Source: Ktedonobacter robiniae
Lineage (GTDB): Bacteria; Chloroflexota; Ktedonobacteria; Ktedonobacterales; Ktedonobacteraceae
DNA length: 64,000 nucleotides
Direction of reading: 5' to 3'
Assembly (NCBI RefSeq): GCF_016587375.1
Contig: NZ_BNJG01000002.1
Span: 620,001-684,000, forward strand
The notes below the pieces were generated by a model. It was not told the DNA's origin and made no database searches. It was given only the letters and a program-made list of their open reading frames with translations. Numbering within the stretch: the first letter of the stretch is position 1; the number at the start of each line of letters is the position of its first letter. Positions 33,096-41,756 of the stretch are shown here, piece after piece. The translations under genes were made by a program, and so were the position numbers.

Positions 33096-35516
33096 GTGGT
33101 TTATGGTGGTCTACGTGATCTCGGGCCTGGACCTGTACCCTCTCAAGTGTATCTGAAAGTGATGATAAATTCTATGTTCTTCTCTTTCTTACAGCCACCT
33201 ACTAAGCGTGCACGGAACGCGACCCATGCGCATATTCGCCTTGATACCGCCGCCTGGCAGAACGGCGTGCGCATGACTATTATTGGCGTGGTACCTATTC
33301 TCATTGGCGTGCTCACTGCTAATCTCGCGTTAAGCACTATGGTCCTCCTTAGCGCGTTGAGCGTCTCTTTCGCGGATGTGGGTGGGGCGTATCATAACCG
33401 TGCCATATCCATGCTCACCGCAGCTGTCTTCATGACCGTTACGGCCCTGGTTGCGACCATCACAGGGGGTAATCCCTGGCTGGTAACGCTCGTCATGTTC
33501 GCCTGGGCCTTTTTCGGTAGTATGGTTGGTCTCTATGGCAGTCTGCCGGGTAAAGTCGGCTTCTCCGCCAATTTAGTCTTCATTCTCGTTATGGGTCAGC
33601 CCGCGAGCATAGAAGTAGCCTGGGTACGCATGATCGCCTTTATCATTGGCGCTGCCTGGTCTATGGCAATATCTCTCTGTCCCTGGCCTTTCCGCCGCTT
33701 TCTCCCTGCACGCCAGGCTGTAGGCGGATACTATCAGGCGGGGAGTGCTCTGCTACGTAAGGTCTGTCATATAGAACTGGGGCAGCATTGGAATGAGGAA
33801 GTCAAGCAGGAACGGGCACGCTTGCGGGAGGCCTACGATAAGGCGCACCGGATCGTTGCTGACCGGCGCTCTCAAGGCTCGGGCGCTCATCCTTTCAATT
33901 ACCTCCTGTTGATGCTCATCCTCAGGGCCGATTCTATAATGGAAGCCGTGATTGCCCTCTTCGAAGAACTGGCGGTGTCACGCACTTATAACTATCATCG
34001 AGGCGAGCAGTCGGCGTTTGTAATGGAACAGTGTGCGGCGCTCCTTGAACAGCTGGCATACGCTATCGCAGGCAAGAAACACGCTCTCCGGCCAGAAACC
34101 CTGGAGCACTCTCTGTATGCCATTGAAACGCAGGAGTATGCCCTGCGCGCTTCACTTCCACAACTGGAGAAAGACTATTACGCGTTCGCCAACACGCGCA
34201 AGCTGGAGCCCCAACCCGAACCCCAGCACTCGTTAGTCCATGAGTGGCTCTCATTACGTCTCGTCAACACGCGCAACCTGGCAAATCTGCTCGAACGTAT
34301 GAGCGAGCTTATCCGCGAGACGCGTGATCTTCTCATGCAATCGGACGGCCAGGAGATCTTGCAGGGAATGCTTCAGACTGAGGCAACAAGCAAAAGCAAT
34401 TTCTCCTGGAAGGCGCTTTATGCCGTTGTGCGGGAACGTGTCTTGCTCTTCAAAGACAATCTGACACTGCGCTCATTTATCTTGCGTCATGCCCTGCGCC
34501 TAGCGGCTATCTTAGCCGTTGCGGTGGCTATCGCCAAACTGTTGAACATCCCCGATGGTAGTTGGATTGGTATGAACATCCTCTTTATCCTGAGGCCTGA
34601 TTATGGCTCGACGCGCAAGCAAACAGTTCAAAGGATTCTCGGAACCGTCATTGGCGCAATCCTGGCGATGTTGCTGATAACCGCCCTGCACATAAATTTT
34701 CTCACTTTCCCAATAGCCGCCCTGCACATAAATTTTCTCACTTTCCCAATAGCCGCCCTGCACATAAATTTTCTTATTTTTCCAGTGTTGATCGTCGTGT
34801 CTTTCTTCTGCTTTATGTACCAGGACAACAATAATACTCTCTTCATTCTGCTTTTCACTACCTTCCTTATTATAATGTTCAGTTTGGTCATGCCGGGAAA
34901 CGGGTTGGTACCCTTCATTCGCATCGCCACTGCGCTGGTTGGTGGCAGTATGGGCATCCTGGCGAGCTATCTCTTCTGGCCTCTGTGGGAGCATAAGCGT
35001 CTTCCCCAGCAAATGGGACGCACCATCCTGGCCAACCAGACATACATTGCCAGCGTTCTCGCGGCCTATATAGCTGGCGGTAACAAGAAGGACAAACTGG
35101 AAGCGGTGCGGCGGGCAAGCAAAGACGCGCACGTGCAGAACGTGAACGCGGCAGCGGCTTTCCAGCGCATGCTGAACGAACAAAAGGCCAGTGAGAATGA
35201 AATTGAGCGCTTCCAGATGCTCGTCACGTATAACCAGCGTATCTGTGATAGTGTCACCACGCTCGCGGCTCACATTTCGACCCGGCCCGAGCATGGCGAG
35301 TTTCATCAACTCGAACGTTTTCGCCAGCAAATGAAGTGGGTGCTGCGCGACGTCGAGGATGCAACCCGTACCGGGCAACGCATTAGCATCAATCCTCCAC
35401 TTAAGGAGATGCTGCGCGAGGTGCTAGTCACACTCCGATATATGCTTGCTACTTACCCGGCAAACAACCAAACAACAGGAGGGAGAGATGGCGCGACGAG
35501 CATAAAGCGTATTTAG
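33096..35516 (+). CDS. FUSC-family (fusaric acid/aromatic acid) efflux protein
   Basis: 806 residues with two membrane modules. The first (about 60-210) has IGVVPILIGVLTANLALSTM and several helices to SMAISLCPWPFRRFLPARQ. A long helical cytoplasmic part follows (about 215-460). The second membrane module (about 465-625) starts at RHALRLAAILAVAVAIAKLL with WIGMNILFILRPDYGSTRKQ, the FUSC signature. Members export fusaric or aromatic carboxylic acids. A 36-bp in-frame repeat lies in the second module. Divergent from LysR. The annotated ATG lacks a good ribosome site; starts at 33162 (MINSMFF) or 33174 may be the real one. Confidence 0.82.
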   Translation: MVYGGLRDLGPGPVPSQVYLKVMINSMFFSFLQPPTKRARNATHAHIRLDTAAWQNGVRMTIIGVVPILIGVLTANLALSTMVLLSALSVSFADVGGAYHNRAISMLTAAVFMTVTALVATITGGNPWLVTLVMFAWAFFGSMVGLYGSLPGKVGFSANLVFILVMGQPASIEVAWVRMIAFIIGAAWSMAISLCPWPFRRFLPARQAVGGYYQAGSALLRKVCHIELGQHWNEEVKQERARLREAYDKAHRIVADRRSQGSGAHPFNYLLLMLILRADSIMEAVIALFEELAVSRTYNYHRGEQSAFVMEQCAALLEQLAYAIAGKKHALRPETLEHSLYAIETQEYALRASLPQLEKDYYAFANTRKLEPQPEPQHSLVHEWLSLRLVNTRNLANLLERMSELIRETRDLLMQSDGQEILQGMLQTEATSKSNFSWKALYAVVRERVLLFKDNLTLRSFILRHALRLAAILAVAVAIAKLLNIPDGSWIGMNILFILRPDYGSTRKQTVQRILGTVIGAILAMLLITALHINFLTFPIAALHINFLTFPIAALHINFLIFPVLIVVSFFCFMYQDNNNTLFILLFTTFLIIMFSLVMPGNGLVPFIRIATALVGGSMGILASYLFWPLWEHKRLPQQMGRTILANQTYIASVLAAYIAGGNKKDKLEAVRRASKDAHVQNVNAAAAFQRMLNEQKASENEIERFQMLVTYNQRICDSVTTLAAHISTRPEHGEFHQLERFRQQMKWVLRDVEDATRTGQRISINPPLKEMLREVLVTLRYMLATYPANNQTTGGRDGATSIKRI
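34683..34784 (+). repeat. 36-bp in-frame tandem repeat inside the FUSC gene
   Basis: Units 34683-34718 and 34719-34754 are identical and 34755-34784 is a partial, slightly changed third. Each encodes ALHINFLTFPIA, so 12 hydrophobic residues are added per unit within or next to a membrane helix without changing frame. Confidence 0.85.
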
Positions 35517-35615
35517 TCACTCTTGAAGAAATGCTTCTTACTGAAAAGATGGTAGGACCCTGCTAAGATAGTGTTGGCGAATTGGTTTTCTAAGGCGGCT
35601 CACGGAAATAACCTG

Positions 35616-36167
35616 ATCAACCCTCATGGGGGTTGAGGGTATAGTTCCACTCTCCATGAAAAGATGCTTGAACCAGACGAAGAGCCGCCAATTCGTCATC
35701 AGTGACCTTGAGACCAGTTGGATAGGCACGTTCACGTTGGTGTGCTCTCTTTTCGCCTGCCATTCTGCTCCGTTATTCTTGAAGGTCCCAAGCAACTCTT
35801 TTTTCTTGCAATCCACGGAAAGAATCGGCTCTGCGCGCTGTTCAAACTGCTCGCACTGAGCTTTGATCTGCGCAAATTGGGCATCACGATCCTCATGTGA
35901 GGTGCCTTCCAGATTCTTCTTGTTGGTTGCCAGTCGGTAGCCCAGCCTCAGGAGCAGATCACGCACCGCGGTGTCAGCAACTTCTGATACCATTCGGTCT
36001 GCCCAAAGAGCGGGTGACACCGGGAGGGGATCTCCGTCTACCTTTCGCGTTGTTGACGCGAGGTGCACCTCAGATTCACCCTCGGGGACTCCCTTTTGCT
36101 TTGTTTCCCTTAGTGTATCAGATCCTTCCTGTTCTCTAAACATACAAGGTGCGCCGTTTACAAGCAC
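35616..36167 (-). pseudogene. ISAzo13-family transposase fragment
   Basis: The reverse strand has VRDLLLRLGYRLATNKKNLE, then GTSHEDRDAQFAQIKAQCEQ, then ILSVDCKKKELLGTFKNNGA and EWQAKREHTNVNV, a diagnostic order for ISAzo13-type DDE transposases with the catalytic SVDxKKKE. After NVNV the frame changes and the family's C-terminus GLKVTDDELAALRL and HGEWNYTLNP follows directly, ending at 35616. So the central catalytic part is deleted and the N-terminus is cut. Confidence 0.7.
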
Positions 36168-36287
36168 TCTTCCTACCTGCTAACTGGTGAAAGTGAGGAA
36201 AAGGCTTGAAAAGGTCTTGTCAACTTATCGAAAGAGTGGAAGAGGTTACAAAAAAGAAGCAGAAGAGGAGGAGTGGGCCATGCAGCG

Positions 36288-36523
36288 TTATGCCGCAGTT
36301 TTTGTTTTGGTTACCTCATTCCAGGTCTGGAATCGGGTCTGTAACATGGCATGGTATTCCCCAGCACTCAGACGGTGTCTTCGCGGTTGAAAATGTCCCG
36401 AGATTGGGCCGAAGGCGGAAAGAAAGTGTTGTGCCTGTTTTGCTGATGTGAAACGCCGCATTTTCTTCTCTCGCAACCGTGTGGGTTGGTGCGAATTTTC
36501 TGCCCGATTGTTCAAGCCTTTGA
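36288..36523 (-). pseudogene. IS6-family transposase C-terminal fragment
   Basis: GLNNRAENSHQPTRLREKKM, RRFTSAKQAQHFLSAFGPIS and GHFQPRRHRLSAGEYHAML match the C-terminal end of IS6/IS26-type transposases. The E in RAENSHQ corresponds to the catalytic Glu of the DDE triad. It starts exactly at the break point of the truncated LysR gene. The rest of the IS is missing. Confidence 0.65.
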
Positions 36524-36687
36524 ATGTTTCGCCCCAGACGGTCAAATAAAGGCACCCCCAACTCTTCCTCTAGGCGGGCAATGGTCTGGCTGAGAGGTGG
36601 TTGGGCAATTCCCAATTCCTCCGCTGCGCGGGTCATGTGCTCCAATCGTGCAACGGTCAGGAAATATTTGAGCTGCAAGAGTTCCAC
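36524..36687 (-). pseudogene. Truncated second LysR gene (HTH part only)
   Basis: 54 residues almost identical to the start of the LysR protein at 32006-32905 (one visible change, AADELG to AAEELG), up to FDRLGRNI. Then the sequence switches to an IS6-family transposase fragment. It lies divergent from the aldo/keto reductase gene and its upstream spacer resembles that of the intact LysR. The HTH lacks its effector domain, so it is presumably inactive unless the fused 123-residue product is made. Confidence 0.75.
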
Positions 36688-36854
36688 CGTTTCTCTCCTT
36701 TTTCATACCATTTAACATATGATATAGATATTATAACATATATTGGACAATATTAGAAAACGATGGTATGTTCTTCTCAAGAGAAACAAACTTAGAACGT
36801 CTCTTCGTCAATTACAGTGCACATGCTCAGTAGCGTGCCAGAAAGAAGCTCTAA

Positions 36855-37799
36855 ATGACATTCGATCGCTCTTCTGAACTTCGATTCGAAACAATACCGC
36901 TCAACTTCGGAGGCGGAAAGATTCCAGCTCTCGGCTTTGGCACATTGATCCCGGACGCGACCGAGACAAGACGTGCGACCAGAAGCGCCTTGGAAGTCGG
37001 ATTTCGACACTTTGATTGTGCCGAACGATATGGGAATGAGCGAGAGGTAGGCGAAGCATTGCAGGCAAAACTCAAAGCTGGCGGAATCACGCGGGAGGAT
37101 CTTTTTATCACCACAAAGCTATGGAATACCAACCATCGTCCGGAGCGTGTTGAGCGGGCGTTTGAGGCGAGTCGGAACAGGCTCGGAATCAGTTTCATAG
37201 ATCTCTACCTCATTCACACTCCATTTGCGTTTCGACCGGGGGACGACTATGACCCACGGGATGAACATGGCAATATCCTTTACGACGAAGGCGTGAGTCT
37301 CATCGACACCTGGCGGGCGATGGAAAGTCTCGTTGACGATGGCAAGTGCGGAGCCATTGGATTGTCTGATATCCGTCTCCAAGAACTCGTGCGCATTTAC
37401 AATTCTGCGAGGATTAAACCTGCCGTTGTTCAGGTTGAATCGCATCCTTATTTTCCACAAGCAGAGTTGTTGGAATTCTGCAAACAGAAGGGCATTGTGT
37501 TCTTGGCATTTGCTCCCTTAGGTCATGGAACAAGGCCGGGCCCTCTCGATGACCCGGCAATTTTGGCAATCGCAAAGGAAGTCAACCAAACCCCAGCACA
37601 GATTCTGCTCGCCTGGGCAATCCAACGTGGCACGGCAGTTCTCACTACTGCGAAGACACCAGCCCACGCTCAGGAAAACTTCAACATCCGCGCTATTCCA
37701 AAGACCGCTTTTGACAAGATCAACCAAATCCAAACTAGACAGAGACTCAATGCGGTAGTGGAGACCGGGATTCCGGGTTTCATTCCGAAGCGAAGCTGA
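36855..37799 (+). CDS. Aldo/keto reductase
   Basis: 314 residues of the AKR TIM-barrel family. The catalytic tetrad can be placed: Asp and Tyr in FRHFDCAERYGNE (about 53 and 58), Lys in ITTKLWNTNH (about 87), His in LYLIHTPFAF (about 120). NADPH-binding signatures PLGHGTRPGPL and LLAWAIQRGTAVLTTAKTP are in the expected C-terminal places. It reduces aldehydes or ketones in the cytoplasm. Divergent from the truncated LysR copy, suggesting it was once LysR-controlled. It lies on the cargo of the candidate Tn3 unit. The ribosome site is AGAAAGAAG. Confidence 0.88.
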   Translation: MTFDRSSELRFETIPLNFGGGKIPALGFGTLIPDATETRRATRSALEVGFRHFDCAERYGNEREVGEALQAKLKAGGITREDLFITTKLWNTNHRPERVERAFEASRNRLGISFIDLYLIHTPFAFRPGDDYDPRDEHGNILYDEGVSLIDTWRAMESLVDDGKCGAIGLSDIRLQELVRIYNSARIKPAVVQVESHPYFPQAELLEFCKQKGIVFLAFAPLGHGTRPGPLDDPAILAIAKEVNQTPAQILLAWAIQRGTAVLTTAKTPAHAQENFNIRAIPKTAFDKINQIQTRQRLNAVVETGIPGFIPKRS

Positions 37800-37959
37800 A
37801 CGCCCATCGAACTGGCGAGCCTTTGATTGGTACCAGAGGTGCTGATGATCTGCTATGGAATTTCCATAGAATGCTTATCCAGGGCTTTCCAGCACTCATC
37901 AGACTATATGTTTCGACATCACAAGCCCGACGTACGGGCTACGAAGGAGGAGGTTCAGT

Positions 37960-38742
37960 ATGGTTATTGGCAGCAGTGGGCCTGTGACTGGGGCAACTGG
38001 CAGAGTGGCATTGGTGACAGGGGCCAGCAGCGGAATCGGTGCGGCCACCGCGCGCCTTCTGGCCGCGCGAGGGATGCGCGTGGTGGTCAACTACCTCCAC
38101 AGCAGCACGGCAGCCGAGGAGGTCGTAGCCGGCATCAAGGCCGCAGGCGGCCAGGCCATGGCCGTGCAGACTGACGTGCGCGAGGTAGCTGCGGTCGAGA
38201 GCATGATCAAGCAGGTTCAGGTGGCATGGGGTGGCATCGACGTACTTGTGCACAGCGCGCTCACCCCGTATGTGATCAAGCCGTTCCAGGACATGACGTG
38301 GGAAGAACTGGGTGGCAAGCTCGACGACGAGATGCGTGCGGCGTTCACGGTCACCAAAGCCGTTCTGCCCGCCATGACTGAACAGGGCTGGGGACGCATC
38401 ATCTATCTCAGCACTGGCCTCAGCCGCCAGCCTCGGGAGGGTATGATCGCACTGGGCACGGCCAAGGCCGCATTGACGCAGTTCGCGCGGTACCTTGCCC
38501 AGGAACTGGGCCCGCGGGGCATCACGGTCAATGTCGTCGAGCCCGGCCCGGTGGGGGACACCCGCAGCACAGCGGATGTGCTCGACGAGGAGCACAAGCG
38601 GCAGTTGGTGGCTACTATCCCCCTAGGCCGTCTGGCATACCCGGGCGACGTCGCTCAAGCGGTTGCCTTCTATGCCAGCGAGGACAATTCCTTCATGACC
38701 GGCACCACGGCCGCGCTCAACGGCGGGATGTCCATGTGGTAA
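37960..38742 (+). CDS. SDR-family oxidoreductase lacking the usual catalytic Tyr
   Basis: 260 residues. The cofactor motif VALVTGASSGIGAATARLLA is at about 16-35, VQTDVREVAAV near 68, and the Ser of IIYLSTG near 147. The active-site YxxxK position reads ALGTAKAALTQF: Lys is kept but the Tyr is Leu. ITVNVVEPGPVGDTRST and the C-terminal MTGTTAALNGGMSMW are classic. The protein may have altered or no reductase activity. GAAGGAGGAGG lies before the ATG. This gene and the next are markedly richer in GC, with actinobacterial-like codon use, than their neighbours; the two look transferred together. Confidence 0.85.
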   Translation: MVIGSSGPVTGATGRVALVTGASSGIGAATARLLAARGMRVVVNYLHSSTAAEEVVAGIKAAGGQAMAVQTDVREVAAVESMIKQVQVAWGGIDVLVHSALTPYVIKPFQDMTWEELGGKLDDEMRAAFTVTKAVLPAMTEQGWGRIIYLSTGLSRQPREGMIALGTAKAALTQFARYLAQELGPRGITVNVVEPGPVGDTRSTADVLDEEHKRQLVATIPLGRLAYPGDVAQAVAFYASEDNSFMTGTTAALNGGMSMW

Positions 38743-38906
38743 CGCCCCGCTGTCTTCTGCACACGGAGCGATACCGTCCCGGTCCGACCAACGGTTGGAC
38801 CGCATCCTGCCCACCGTCACCTCAGCACCATGGGCCGCAGCAGCCGGGCCCGCGCGTGCCGCGGGCCCATAGCGGTGACACAATCAAGGAAAAAGGAGAA
38901 ACGTTC

Positions 38907-39785
38907 ATGTACACAATCGATCTCGCCTACGTCGGGCGGGGCATGCACGAGGAACTGGTCGCCTACATCGCCGACCAGCAGGGGTACTATGCCGACGAGG
39001 GTGTCCACGTCGCGCTGCGCGACGGCTGCTCCTGGAACGACGAGCGGCTGCGCCACTGCGCTACTATTGGGCTCGGCCGGACACTGCTGTCCCGACTGGC
39101 CGATGGCATCCCCTGGGTCGCACTCACTGTCAACACCCAGCGCCCGCTGTTCTGGTTCCTCGCCCGCCCCGGCCTGACCTCCCTGGCCGACCTGGCTGGC
39201 CAACGGTTGGCGGTACATCCCCCCCACACCCCACCCGGATGCTTTGCCCGGATCGTGCTGCGCCGGGCTGGCCTCGACCCGGACCGCGACATCCAGACTA
39301 TTGTCCGCGCGCCCGGCGACTACGGCATGGACCTGCGCTGGCTGCGTGAAGGCAGGATCGACGCCGCTTTTGTTGGTAGCACCATGGCACCAGAGGCGAT
39401 AGCCGCCGAGTACGGCTGGAATATGCTGGCCTGGGTCGGCGATCACTTCCAGATTCCTACTGTAGGCGTGGTCGTCGACCCCACCTACATCCAACCGGAC
39501 GACCTCGCAGTCCAGGCCGTCGTACGAGCCCACCGGCGCGCCTTGCAGGTGATCCACAACGAACCCGACACCACAGTGCGGTACATACAGACGTTCCTCG
39601 GTCGACACACCGCCGACGAAGTGCGAGCCCACTACGAGCGGTTCATCGCACCGTACTACACCACCGACGGCCAGGTTGACCTCGCCATCGGCGCCACCGC
39701 GATCACCGCGGTCGCCGCCGAACTCGGCGTCCCTGCCACCTTCACCGCAGCCGAGTTCTACCGCACCGCAACCACCACACACTAG
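38907..39785 (+). CDS. PBP-II-fold protein (NMT1/SsuA-like, no signal peptide)
   Basis: 292 residues. MYTIDLAYVGRGMHEELVAY then IADQQGYYADEGVHVAL resembles the start of periplasmic-binding-protein-like NMT1/THI5/SsuA proteins; GRIDAAFVGSTMAPEA and WVGDHFQIPTVGVVVDPTY fit the hinge and ligand cleft. There is no signal peptide, so it is either a cytoplasmic binding protein or an enzyme of the same fold, such as the 4,5-dihydroxyphthalate decarboxylase type. AAAAGGAGAA nine bases before ATG 38907 decides the start. It follows the SDR gene by 164 bases with the same high-GC codon use and is probably co-transcribed. Confidence 0.75.
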   Translation: MYTIDLAYVGRGMHEELVAYIADQQGYYADEGVHVALRDGCSWNDERLRHCATIGLGRTLLSRLADGIPWVALTVNTQRPLFWFLARPGLTSLADLAGQRLAVHPPHTPPGCFARIVLRRAGLDPDRDIQTIVRAPGDYGMDLRWLREGRIDAAFVGSTMAPEAIAAEYGWNMLAWVGDHFQIPTVGVVVDPTYIQPDDLAVQAVVRAHRRALQVIHNEPDTTVRYIQTFLGRHTADEVRAHYERFIAPYYTTDGQVDLAIGATAITAVAAELGVPATFTAAEFYRTATTTH

Positions 39786-39918
39786 GGCTGTGTTGCAATT
39801 GACCACTCAGGATGGGGTAGCGCTAAGCTGGTTGTCTAAAGGCGGCAGAGGAGCGGGTATCAAGTGCAAAAGGATCATTGAGTTCTTGTTTTGTACCGTT
39901 GTGAAAGGAAAGAGTTCT

Positions 39919-40290
39919 ATGTCGCTTGCGAACACTCTTGGCCGTGGCCTGTTGGCCAATATGTTTATTCAAAATGGTTTCGGCGCCTTTTTAGAGCCAG
40001 ATAGTCGTGCCAAAAAGGTTGAGGCTGCTGGTCTTCCTCAAGCTCGTCAGTCTGTAATCCTGAATGGCGCCCTTATGGTCCTTGGTGGCACTCTGCTGGC
40101 CGCCAACATTGCCCCTAAGCTGTCTGCTGGTGTTCTGGCGGCTTGTCTGATTCCTACGACCTTTGTTGGCCATCCTTACTGGAAAGAAGAGAATCCTGCA
40201 GCAAAAGCTAATCAAAAGATTCATTTCTTCAAAAATCTTGCCATGCTTGGTGGTCTCCTCGTTGTTATTGGAGGAGAGGGCGTTTCTTAA
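39919..40290 (+). CDS. DoxX-family membrane protein
   Basis: 123 residues with four predicted helices: LGRGLLANMFIQNGFGAFLE, VILNGALMVLGGTLLAANI, LSAGVLAACLIPTTFVGH, and FKNLAMLGGLLVVIGG. The order and the HPYWKEENPAAKANQKIHFF segment between helices 3 and 4 are typical of DoxX/SURF4-like proteins. These act in redox or membrane integrity; the role is poorly known. GTGAAAGGAAAG precedes ATG 39919. Base composition returns to the AT-richer level after the preceding GC-rich pair. Confidence 0.82.
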   Translation: MSLANTLGRGLLANMFIQNGFGAFLEPDSRAKKVEAAGLPQARQSVILNGALMVLGGTLLAANIAPKLSAGVLAACLIPTTFVGHPYWKEENPAAKANQKIHFFKNLAMLGGLLVVIGGEGVS

Positions 40291-40688
40291 CTTGACTTGA
40301 TGCAACCTATGAGGAGTTTATTTCTCCACGTAGCCATCTCTTGAATCAGAGCCCGGAACTGCGCGACTGCCAACTCCCCAGAGAGCGTCATCGTCGGTGC
40401 TGGTATCAGGTATCAATACCGGCGGTGACGCTCTACAGGGGCACTCTTCCCTGGCATTCTCCTCGGTCTGTTTCTCCCTGCTTTGTGTCTCTTCTTATCC
40501 ATCGCACAATCGCACGTGCTCCTCTTGATGGACCTTGCACGTACCTGCGGCCACACACTTCCTATCGCCTCAGTAAACTCGACTTGATAGTTTGGGAGTG
40601 AGCCTGGGAAGAGGCTTCGCGGCTTCGCGTTGTTTTTCGGTTCCATTCATACTCAAGGGCCTACACCATCCTGTCGTGTCTGCGTCCT
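40291..40688. other. Intergenic region before the recombination site
   Basis: An imperfect hairpin lies at 40383-40437, outer arms AGAGCGTCA and TGACGCTCT. ACTCAAGGGCC at about 40650 matches the ends of the 78-bp palindrome at 58482-58559. No gene, and no second copy of the Tn3 terminal repeat was found here. Confidence 0.4.
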
Positions 40689-40806
40689 TATCGCAGCTAA
40701 TGGGTCATTAGCTGCGATAGCTTGCTCTGTTCGGGCCAAAACGTTATACTGGTCTCGCACGGGGAGACCATGCCGATGATCCCCAGAATCCGCATTAGGT
40801 GCGATA
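40689..40806. promoter_or_regulatory. Internal recombination (IRS-like) site of the tyrosine recombinase
   Basis: The core is an inverted repeat: TATCGCAGCTAATG (40689-40702) and CATTAGCTGCGATA (40706-40719). A third motif CATTAGGTGCGATA (40793-40806) repeats the right arm in direct orientation with one change, ending four bases before the recombinase start. Between them lies a smaller hairpin, TGGTCTC/GAGACCA at 40750-40770. Core plus accessory direct repeat next to the recombinase gene is the layout of the Tn4430-type TnpI resolution site. Confidence 0.65.
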
Positions 40807-40810
40807 GCAG

Positions 40811-41707
40811 ATGGAGCGACCTGATACTTTGGAAACACCGACCCTGGCCGACGCGTTTGCACAGTTTCTTGATAGTGCATCCTTTGCGCGGCGCACGCGG
40901 GAAAGTTATACCGATGACCTGGCACCACTGCTTACACAGTATGGTCACGCGCCCGTGTCTGTACTCACCACAGAGGTCATCCAGGCGTACCTCGCCCGGC
41001 AGGAGCCGCTTGCTCCAACGACCTACAATCGGCGGCTCGCAGCCCTGCGCAGTTTTCTGAACTTTTTGGATGCGCAGGGATGGCAAACCAATGAACTCCT
41101 TGCAGGCGTTGAACGGAAACCGGAGCGGGCACGAGAAACGCGTGCTCTCGACGCAGGGCGTGTGGAGTCGGTGCTGCGTCAGATTGCCGACCCGCGCGAC
41201 CGGGCATTCTTCTGGCTCATCTATGATGGTGGCCTGCGGTGTCAGGAGGCACTTGCGATTGATATTGACGATATTTCCTGGTTGGATCGCTCGATCCTCA
41301 TTCATGGCAAAGGGGGATACCAGCGCGAGATGTTTTTCTCCCGTGCGGTTGGGACACTCCTGGACAAATATCTGACTACGCGCGGCGGCCCGACCACAGG
41401 ACCGCTCTTCGTGACCCATCGCAAAGCACGGCTCCCTCGACGCGCTGATCTCACGCCTGACGGCTATGCGCGCCTCTCGTACCGCCAGGCTGACACCCTC
41501 TGGAAACAGTATACGCCGGACTGGGATCTCCACCAACTGCGCCACACAGCTATCAGTGTCAGAGCTGCCCACGATTATACCGAAGTGGACCTCAAACGCT
41601 TTAGTGGTCATACCACCTTGCGCAGCCTGGAGCGCTACATCGCGGACAACCGTGAGGCAGCCAAACGCAAAGCCCGCGAGTGGGAACGCCGCCATCGTGA
41701 GATCTGA
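40811..41707 (+). CDS. tnpI: Tyrosine recombinase (TnpI-like cointegrate resolvase)
   Basis: 298 residues. The N-terminal SAM-like core-binding domain has FARRTRESYTDDLAPLL and YNRRLAALRSFLNFLDAQGW. The catalytic domain has the R-H-R-H-Y set: Arg in DGGLRCQEALAI (about 141), LHQLRHTAISV (about 241-245), His in RFSGHTTL, Tyr in LERYIADN (about 275). It sits directly after the inverted/direct repeat site and before a Tn3 transposase gene, so it should resolve transposition cointegrates, as TnpI does in Tn4430. The frame is intact. Confidence 0.88.
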   Translation: MERPDTLETPTLADAFAQFLDSASFARRTRESYTDDLAPLLTQYGHAPVSVLTTEVIQAYLARQEPLAPTTYNRRLAALRSFLNFLDAQGWQTNELLAGVERKPERARETRALDAGRVESVLRQIADPRDRAFFWLIYDGGLRCQEALAIDIDDISWLDRSILIHGKGGYQREMFFSRAVGTLLDKYLTTRGGPTTGPLFVTHRKARLPRRADLTPDGYARLSYRQADTLWKQYTPDWDLHQLRHTAISVRAAHDYTEVDLKRFSGHTTLRSLERYIADNREAAKRKAREWERRHREI

Positions 41708-41756
41708 CCGTTGCTCATGCCCCGTCTTGATAAGACTGTGTAGAGGAGGAGGATGT

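Noticed and set aside
34683..34784. Tandem 36-bp units considered as a CRISPR array
   Set aside because: There are no spacers; the units are directly adjacent and in frame within a membrane-protein gene.
38817..39806. 329-codon reverse frame opposite the PBP-II gene
   Set aside because: Val/Gly/Asp-rich antisense translation of a high-GC gene; the forward gene has family motifs and a ribosome site.
40650..40690. Left terminal repeat of a short Tn3 element just upstream of the recombinase
   Set aside because: The sequence does not match the right terminal repeat; only the distant copy at 30567 does.
40811..41707. Tyrosine recombinase considered as the integrase of an integrative element or phage
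   Set aside because: Its site and position next to a Tn3 transposase fit TnpI better; no attachment site or tRNA is adjacent.
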